From Myotis daubentonii (taxonomy: Eukaryota > Chordata > Mammalia > Chiroptera > Vespertilionidae), in assembly GCF_963259705.1 (NCBI RefSeq), contig NC_081861.1, forward strand, positions 69,607,623-69,671,622: DNA of 64,000 nt, in the 5' to 3' direction. Below the pieces are notes generated by a model, which saw nothing but the letters and a program-made list of their open reading frames with translations, searched no databases and was not told the origin of the DNA. A program made the translations under genes and the position numbers. This document shows positions 57,414 to 64,000 of the stretch, piece after piece (position 1 is the first letter of the stretch; each line of letters starts with the position of its first letter).

Positions 57414-57921
57414 TACTCTATTCTATTTTTTCCTTTATGCCAATACTTTCTTCCTTATTTTTCCCATTTTCATCCTGTTTCTCTGCTGTTTCTGCTCTAG
57501 TTTTTCTCTATGATTTCATTTTACTCCCTGTTAAAAATTGATCTTCTTTATCTGCTTTATTGACACATTACTATTAAAGTAGTCTATGTTGGCCTTCTCA
57601 TGTATCAAGTTTTCTCCCCTGCTGCAAGTACATGCACACTTTTCTTTTTTATTTCTTCACTAGCCAATTTTTTTTTATTCTCTCTTTCTTGTTGTTGTTG
57701 TTTCTTTGATCATTTGTTAGTTTGTATTTGTTTTTTTATTTTATGCTTTTGCTTTTCTTCTCCTAGCTTGTTGTCTTTTTCTACCAATAGTGTAATTAGT
57801 TAAAATCACCAACATAGGCTTATCTGCTCTCTATTCTCCTCTTCCAAAAATAGATGAATACATAGATAGATAGATTAAAGAAAGGGAATAATATATATGT
57901 TAGTATAATTATATATATATA

Positions 57922-59060
57922 CTAGAGGCCCAATGCAGAAAAATTTGTGCACTCAGGGGGGTCCCTCAGCCTGGCCCTCTTGCAGTCTGGGACCCCTCGG
58001 AGGATGTCCACCTGCTGGCTTAGGCCTGCTCCCTGGGGGGTGGGGCCCAAGCTGGCAGTCAAACATCCCTCTGGCAGCCCAACAGCCCTTGTGGGATGTC
58101 CACTTGCCAGCGGGGAGCAGGCCTAAGCTGTAGTCGGACATCCTTAGCGCTGCTGAGGAGGTGGGAGAGGCTCCCACCACCACTGCTGTGCTGGCAGCCA
58201 TCAACCTGGCTTGTGGCTGAGCAGAGCTCCCCCTGTGGGAGCGCGCTGAACACCAGGAGGCAGCTCATTGCATTGAGTGTCTGCCCCCTGGTGGTCAGTG
58301 TGTGTCATAGTGGCCAGTCATTCCCAGTCATCCTGCTGTTAGGGTCAGTTTGCATATTACCCTTATATTATATAAGATAGAGGCCTGGTGCATGGGTGGG
58401 GGCTGGCTGCTTTGCCCTGAAGGGTGTACCGGATCAGAGTGGGGGTCCCCACTGGGATGCCTGGTCAGCCTGGGTGAGGGGCTGATGGGTGTTTGCAGCT
58501 GGTCACACCCACTTCAGGGTGGGGGTCCCCACTGGGGTGCCTGGCAGCCTGGGTGAGGGGCTGATGGCTGTTTGCAGGCTGTTCAATCCCCCTACAGTGG
58601 GGACCCTCACCCGATGGAGGTTTGGCCAGCCTGGGTGAGGGGCTGATGGCTGTTAGCAGGCTGGCCTCATCCCCTTTAGGGTAGGGGGGGGTCTCCACTG
58701 GGGTGCCTGGCCAGTCTGGGTAAGGGGCTGAGGGCCATTTTCAGGCTGGCCAAGCCTTCCCGGTGATGGAAGCTCTCAGCCTCTCCTTTTTTTCTTTTTT
58801 TTATTCTAGGATTTATTTACCTTCTATAATTGAAACTTTGTAGCCTTGAGAGGTCAGAGCCAGTCAGGCCGGGCAGGAGGGAAGCCTCCTGCTTGCTCCT
58901 GCTCCGAGGCTACGGCAGGCTGAAAACAGGTATCTGGGGTTTATTTACGTTCTACAATTGAAACTTTGTTGCTTTGATTGGAGCTCAGAGCCGGCTGCAG
59001 CATCTAGGAAGCTTGGCTTCCTCCATCACTGGGGCAACCAAGCCTCCTGCTTGCTCCAGC
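57922..59060 (-). mobile_element. Two-part Helitron (HelA + HelB), antisense, truncated
   Basis: HelB occupies 57922-58377 (3' CTAG at 57922, head complement CCCTTATATTATATAAGA at the other end). HelA starts at 58378 with the sequence TAGAGGCCTGGTGCATGGGT and continues with GC-rich units to 59060, where it stops short of the 5' end seen at 17977. The junction between the parts has the same structure as at 18738/18739 (...GGCC-T-(C/G)-T-A followed by TC). Confidence 0.8.
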
Positions 59061-59503
59061 TAAGGGAGCTTTGGGACAACAAAAAGTGAAAAAAAAAAGT
59101 TAACATAATAGGGGTACCAGAAGGAGAGGACACTGTGTAAGAAATAGAAAACCTGTTAGAAGAAATAATGACAGAAAACTTCCCTGCTTTTTGGAAATAA
59201 AAACTCACACATTTCCAAGAAGCTCACAGAGTCCCAAACTAGATGAACCGAAAAAGACCGACACCAAAACACATCAAAATTAAATTGGCAAGCACAACCA
59301 ACAAAGAATGTTGAACGGCTGCCAGAATCAGAACGTTACCCAGGAGGGATCTCACATCAGACTACCAACTGATTTCTCAACAGAAACACATCAGACCAGA
59401 AGGAAGTGGAATGAAATATACAAAGTGAAGCAAGGCAAAGGACTGAATCCAAGAATATTATACCCAGCAAGGCTATCATTCAAAATTTAAGGTGAAATCA
59501 TAA
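59036..59503 (+). pseudogene. L1 copy D ORF1, right part, broken
   Basis: ORF1 restarts after a direct repeat of about 25 bases (TAAGGGAGCTTTGGGACAAC... at 54692 and 59061). It continues through the RRM (GAAGAAATAATGACAGAAAA) to the C-terminal domain (open 59308-59490, QGKGLNPRILYPARLSFKI). It stops where hAT sequence begins, near 59503. ORF1 is therefore present only in two halves. Confidence 0.7.
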
Positions 59504-60452
59504 AGGCTTTTGAAAAGAAACTGGATGTCTTTGAGAGGGATGTGGATGGTGAGAGATTTAGATATTTCCCAAACCGCAAGAGGCACATCAAAGACCTCCC
59601 AAAAGATGATAGAACAGACTGTCAAAGCCTTCAAAAGCTGTTTTTAAACATCATCAAGTCAACTATTGAGCAGTTCTTCTCAAGATTTGCGAAATTCAGA
59701 GAACTGGAAGAGACAGCAAAATTCATGAGGTTTGCAGACAGCATGACGCTGGAGGAACTAAACTTACAAATATTTTCATGGATAAACATGGCTGACTTTG
59801 AAATGCAGTTGATTGAATTTCAGAGTAGCTCAATTTGGAAGCAGAAATTTATTGACCTTAGAGTTGACTTGGAAAACATTGAAAAAAAAAGTGATTAGAG
59901 ACAGGAGTGCCAGAGAAGTGTCAAAAAACGAACTATTGAGGACTTGGAATGCCATTCCAGAAAATTGTTTGTTTAAAAAACTTTGAAACAGCGTTACTCT
60001 CCATGTTTTCATCCACATACGCTTATGAATCTTTCTTCTCAGTGATTAATTTTGTTAAGTCTCATAATAGGAGTAGCCTGACGGATGAAAGTAGTAGCCT
60101 GTGCATATCTCTGAAGGGAACGAAATATAAATCTGATGTAAAATCTCTGTCATCAGTGATGCAGCAGCAAAAGTCCCACTGATAATATTAAATGGAGTCA
60201 AAAAGTTTTCTGTTGGACTATCAGTGTACATGTAGACATTAAAAAATAAATGTATTTTTCATCATCATAGACTGTTTTTGTCGCTCGAATGAATTTTGTT
60301 ATTTCTTCAAGGTTCTTCACATACATACACTTTAAGAGATATCAAGTAGGCATAACACGTTCTCAAAAAATTAGGGTTGGCACGCAGAAGAATTTTGAGT
60401 CAGAGATTTTGCTGGTTTTGGCACGCACTCACAAAAAGGTTGCCAACCCCTG
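59504..60452 (+). mobile_element. hAT DNA transposon, 5' half deleted, with transposase remnant
   Basis: The right end reads GTTGGCACGC...AAAAAGGTTGCCAACCCCTG (60447 region), a hAT-type inverted terminal sequence of the CAGGGGTTGGCAACC class. Inside is a transposase piece. The left end of the element is missing: L1 ORF1 runs straight into hAT sequence at about 59503, and L1 ORF2 begins right after the right terminal repeat. No 8-base target duplication can therefore be tested. Confidence 0.8.
59542..60182 (+). pseudogene. hAT transposase C-terminal half (Charlie/ZBED5-like), two frameshifts
   Basis: The first open piece, 59542-59898 (118 codons), has the mid-transposase features MRFADSMTLEEL and FIDLRVDLENIE. 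The second, 59949-60182, is the C-terminal dimerization domain with STYAYESFFSVINFVKSHNR, the SxxxxExxFS-type core seen in hAT transposases. At least two frameshifts separate the pieces (one in an A run at about 59880, one at about 59970). The enzyme cuts and pastes DNA by recognising the terminal repeats. This remnant lacks the DNA-binding and catalytic N-terminal part. Confidence 0.8.
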
Positions 60453-62275
60453 ACCTAGAACAAACTCTCCAAAAACTCGTCTGAAATTTTAAAAAAGACC
60501 CTGAATAGCCACAGCGATCCTGAAAAAGAAGAACAAAGTTGGAGGGAATCACAATATCAGATATCAAGTTATTTTACCAAGCCATGGTTTTCAAAACTGC
60601 CTGGTACTGGAAAAAAAAAAAAAAACACAAAAAGAGACATATAGACAAACGGAACAAAAGAGAACTCAGAAATCTAGCCAAGCTATTATGCTCAATTAAC
60701 ATTTGACAAAGGCCCCTAGAGCATACAATGGAGTCAAGACAGTCTCTTCGATAAATGGTGCTGGGAAATTTGGTAAGATACATGAAAAAAAAAATGAAAC
60801 TAGACCATTAATTTACACCATGCACAAAAACAAACTCAAAATGGCTAAAGGACTTTATTGTAAGATGGGAAACCATAAAAATCTTAGAAGACTCCATAGG
60901 CAGCAAAATATTAGACATATGTCATACCAATATCTTTACCAATGCAGCTCTAGGGCAATGGAGACTAAGGAGAAAATAAACAAATGGAATTAAATCAAAA
61001 GAGAAAGTTTCTGCAAAGCAAAGGAAACCATCAACAAAACAATAAGAAAGCCCACTGTATCGGAATACATATTTGTCAATGCTATTTCAGATAAGGGTTT
61101 AATCTCCAAAATTACAGAGAACTTACTCAACAAAAGGAAGATAAATAATCTAATCAAAAAATGGGCAAAGCGCCGAAACCGGTTTGGCTCAGTGGATAGA
61201 GCATCGGCCTGCGGACTGAAAGGTCCCAGGTTCGATTCAGGTCAAGGGCATGTACCTGGGTTGCGGGCACATCCCCAGTGGGAGATGTGCAGGAGGCAGC
61301 TGATCGATGTTTCTCTCTCATAGATGTTTCTAACTTTCTATCTCTCTCCCTTCCTCTCTGTGAAAAATCAATAAAATATATTTTTAAAAAATGGGCAAAG
61401 GGCCTAAATAGACATGTTTTGAAAGAGGACATACAGAAGGCTTAGAGACATGTAAAAACATGCTCAAAGTCACTAATCATCAGAGAGATGAAAATCAAAG
61501 GAACAATGAGATACCATCTTACACATGTCAGAATGTTTATCATCAACAAACTGCAATTCCTGGCGAGGTTGTGGAGAAAAAGCAATCCTCCTGGACTGTT
61601 GGTGGGAAGGCAGAGCAGTGCAGCCATTGTGGAAAACAGTACGGAGTTTTCTCAAAAAATTAAAAATGGAACTCACTTTTGACCTAGTTATCCCACACAC
61701 ATCTAGGAATATATATCAAGACATAAGTAACACCAATCAGAAGTAACATATGCATCCCTGTGTTCATAGCAGCACAATTTACAATAGCTAAGATTTGGAA
61801 ACAGCCTAAGTGTCCTTCAGCAGATGAGTGGATTAAAAACGGTGGTACATCCACAGAATGGAATACTATGCTCCTGTAAAAAAGAAGGAATTCTTACCAT
61901 TTACAACAGCATGGATGGACCTGGAGAGCATTATAATAAGTGAAATAAGCCAGTCAGAGAAGGATTAGTATCACATGATCTCACTCATTTGTGGAATGTA
62001 ATGAACAACATAAGCTGATGAACAAAAATAGATCCACAGACATAGAAGCATCTAACAGTCCATGAAACCTCAGAGGGAAGGCTGGGAAGGCAAGCTAGGC
62101 AGTGGTTGAGGGGGTAAGAGATCAACCAAAAAACCTGTATGCATATAAAAATAACCAATGGATACAGAGAAAAAGGGGGGCATGAAGGTTGAGGCTGGGG
62201 TTTGGGGTCAGGTTGGGAGACTACAATGGAGGGAAAAGGTGACATGTGTAATACTTTCAACAATAAAGAATTTAT
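60453..62275 (+). mobile_element. L1 copy D, right part (ORF2 end and 3'UTR)
   Basis: It starts ACCTAGAACAAACTCTCC, downstream of the reverse transcriptase. Broken ORF2 pieces follow (for example 60703-60993 and 61488-61682, with [13 protein letters not shown]), then the end near 61990, a G-rich 3'UTR and CAATAAAGAATTTA near 62260. The region between ORF1 and this point, about 3 kb of ORF2, is missing. Confidence 0.75.
61171..61385 (+). mobile_element. Ves SINE
   Basis: It begins CGCCGAAACCGGTTTGGCTC and is nearly the same as the copy at 8931. It ends CAATAAAATATATTTTT. The 15-base target duplication AAAAAATGGGCAAAG is at 61156-61170 and 61386-61400. Confidence 0.95.
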
Positions 62276-62276
62276 T

Positions 62277-62497
62277 ATTTTTTTAAAATATATTTTATTG
62301 ACTTTTTACAGAGAGGAAGGGAGAGGGATAGAGAGTTAGAAACATCGATGAGAGAGAAACATCCATCAGCTGCCTCCTGCATGCCCCCCCACGGGGGATG
62401 TGCCCGCAACCAAGGTACATGCCCTTGACCGGAATCAAACCTGGGACCCTTCAGTCCATAGGCCGACGCTCTATCCACTGAGCCACACCGGTTAGGA
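62277..62497 (-). mobile_element. Ves SINE (antisense)
   Basis: The plus strand shows the complement, from AAAATATATTTTATTGACTT to ATCCACTGAGCCACACCGGT. It inserted at the tail of L1 copy D. GAATTTA flanks it at about 62267 and 62501. Confidence 0.92.
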
Positions 62498-62510
62498 CAG
62501 GAATTTAAAA

Positions 62511-62518
62511 TAATAATA

Positions 62519-62554
<36 letters not shown>
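62511..62554 (+). repeat. (TAA)n/(TGA)n microsatellite
   Basis: A few TAA units, then about eleven TGA units, next to the antisense Ves SINE. It probably grew from the L1 tail. Confidence 0.95.
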
Positions 62555-62556
<2 letters not shown>

Positions 62557-63443
62557 ATGTGGTTTTAGTATTCAAGAACAATACTCATTATTTTCCATAG
62601 GTAGTGATGTGGAAAAACAAGAAAACATGGTGTCTATTGTTTTAAAGCTTTGAGTTATATTCAGTAGATTTTTGTTTTCATATTTCAAAGAAAACCATAA
62701 TTTTTATACATTTCTATGTATATTTAATATTGTCTCTCAATTTTACTGAGAGAAATTTCCAAAGAGGTGTTACCAGTCCAAGTTTTTATCTTATTATTCA
62801 TCATTCAAAAGTAGATAAAGCTTCTAAAATAAAAATTCCATATGTCAAAATTCTTATTGGCTGGGGTTTTTTAATGAAAAACTATGTGCTGGGTTGATTG
62901 TTGATTTATTATTTTTTCAGGTTATTGATAATTAATAACTTATAAGTGGCAGCTGTGAGTGAACTATGAAACTTTTTATTAACAAGGACAAAAAATGTTT
63001 CTAGATTCTGCCTATTAAAGATGATGTTCATATAAATGTCACAGCATTTGTGGATGATTTTGCCTTTATTCTGCCTGTTAATACTTTTTCTTAGTGCTAC
63101 ACAGGGTACCATTCTATGTCAATTCAACTACTAGGAGAGGATAGCTTTCTTCCGTCAAATTTAATTTAATGGTACAATGATGGTTCATAATTCGTATTTC
63201 AAGTTTAATGCATGCATTTCAAACAAACATATTTTCTCCAGAATAATCCAAATTAGGAAAAAAAGGATAAATGCTTATCTTCCAAAGAAAGTATAATGGA
63301 CATAGGGACTTGGATATTTACAATAGAGAGCTTCTATAATATACTAAAATTTCCAGATATTATGATTTAGCAGTAAATTTCCACTCAAATTTGAATAACC
63401 AAGTGAAGTCATTAGAAAGTATATAAATATATCATTATATATA
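62555..63443. other. No recognised gene or repeat
   Basis: AT-rich sequence, likely unique host DNA. The small open frame at 62909-63112 has no family. Confidence 0.5.
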
Positions 63444-64000
63444 CTAGAGGCCCAGTGAACAAAAATTTGTGCACTGGCGGGGGTGGGGGGGTGTCCCTCA
63501 GCCCCACTTGTGCCCTCTCACAGTCTGGGACCCCTCGGGAGATAAAGACCTGCTGGCTTAGGCCCACTCCCGGGTGGCAGAGGGCAGGCCCAATCCCTAG
63601 GTGCCTGCCCCGCAGCTCCTGGTCAGGCTCAGAGCAGGGCCAATTGGGGAGTTGGGGTGCCACCCCCTGTCATGCAAAGAGCAGGGCGGATCAGGAGGTT
63701 GCGATGCCAACCTCAGTCATGCACAGGGTAGAGCCGATTGGGGGGTTGGGGCGCCGCCCCCTGTCACACTCAAGGCAGGGTCGATGGGGAGGTTGCGGCA
63801 CCACCCCCTGTCACGCACAGAGCAGGGCGGATCAGGGGGTTGTGGTGCCACCCCTGTCACATACAGAGCCCGCCGATCAGGGGGGTGGGGAGCTCCCCCC
63901 TGTCACCCACAGAGCAGGGCTGATCAGGGGGGTTGGGGCTCCGTACCCTGTCACACATAGAGCAGGGCCGATCAGGGGGTTTGGGCGCTGCCCCCTGTCA
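63444..64000 (-). mobile_element. Antisense Helitron, continues past the window end
   Basis: The 3' end CTAGAGGCCCAGTGAACAAA, with the hairpin AACAAAAATTTGTGCAC (a mutated GTGCAC arm), lies at 63444. The adjacent sequence matches the Helitron at 56883 in the same order (CTCTCACAGTCTGGGACCCC, CTGCTGGCTTAGGCC). The 5' end and any coding region lie outside. Confidence 0.82.
63669..64000 (+). repeat. 47 bp minisatellite in the Helitron, runs off the end
   Basis: The motif GTCA(C/T)GCACAGAGCAGGGC recurs at 63669, 63716, 63763, 63810, 63856, 63902, 63950 and 63997 (spacings 46-48). The array opens plus-strand frames up to 119 codons that are not genes. Confidence 0.95.

Larger units (their letters stand above)
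55139..57921 (+). mobile_element. L1 5'UTR piece F (copy A type), split by Helitrons
   Basis: The head GAGAAAAGGTGGTGACCAAA resembles copy A at 6628, followed by the same GC-rich and T-rich 5'UTR order (for example TTAAAAATTGATCTTCTTTA at about 57531 against 7885). Two antisense Helitrons (56240-57413) interrupt it. A third (57922-59060) cuts it off, and no ORF1 follows. Confidence 0.7.

Noticed and set aside
63601..63960. 119-codon open frame with repeated units
   Set aside because: It is a direct translation of the 47 bp minisatellite in an antisense Helitron.
63669..64000. CRISPR array from the 47 bp periodicity
   Set aside because: Whole units are similar with no unique spacers, the DNA is mammalian and the array lies in a Helitron.

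Overview
The window is mammalian nuclear DNA from a bat, most likely a vespertilionid. Three sequence signals support this. There are seven tRNA-derived SINEs of the Ves type (3' ends like CAATAAAATATAT, 15 bp target duplications). There are about ten Helitrons of the HeliBat type (5' TCCTATATAATAAAAG-like, 3' hairpin such as GTGCAC..GTGCAC followed by CTAG, no target duplication). There are many LINE-1 copies of several ages. I see no intact host protein-coding gene, rRNA, tRNA gene or CRISPR. Nearly every open reading frame over 60 codons is a piece of a LINE-1, retrovirus, hAT element or processed pseudogene, or an open frame across a GC-rich tandem array.

Layout. 1-2.6 kb: two antisense half-LINE-1 (HAL1) copies in tandem, one clipped by the window edge. 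2.6-6.6 kb: a Ves SINE and old antisense L1 pieces. 6.6-17.8 kb: an L1 (copy A) split by a near full-length younger L1 (copy B, 9958-16906) with a 17 bp target duplication. 18-25.4 kb: three Helitrons around an old, broken L1 with two Ves SINEs. 25.9-27.1 kb: an old antisense L1 and a retrocopy whose 5' end is an antisense retroviral LTR. 27.6-46.9 kb: one ancient L1M that hosts a third HAL1 (28139-30516), a 91 bp L1 stub and a class II endogenous retrovirus (33186-45558). The retrovirus hosts a Helitron and a long L1 (copy H), and that L1 hosts a solo LTR (40213-40955) and a cyclophilin A retrocopy (41852-42596). 47.4-51 kb: two Helitrons (one split by a small LTR) and a 5'-truncated L1 (copy G) with an open reverse transcriptase. 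53.6-62.3 kb: an L1 (copy D) broken by a 4.3 kb insertion made of other L1 5' regions and antisense Helitrons, and by a half-deleted hAT transposon. 63.4-64 kb: an antisense Helitron with a 47 bp tandem array that runs off the end.

The window works as a record of transposition rather than as a gene cluster. Flanking duplications give a relative order: ancient L1M, then the class II provirus, then L1 copy H, then the solo LTR and the PPIA retrocopy. L1 ORF2 machinery explains the Ves SINEs, HAL1s and retrocopies, because all end in A-rich tails and most have 9-17 bp target duplications.

I do not see a clearly new biological system. The observations most worth pursuing are the HAL1 trio (including one with an exchanged 3' end and an ORF1 broken by only one frameshift), the same two-part Helitron at two loci, the LTR-initiated retrocopy, and the different short tandem arrays in L1 5' regions. 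Family names are from recognition of sequence, not from a search. Boundaries marked approximate could move by tens of bases.
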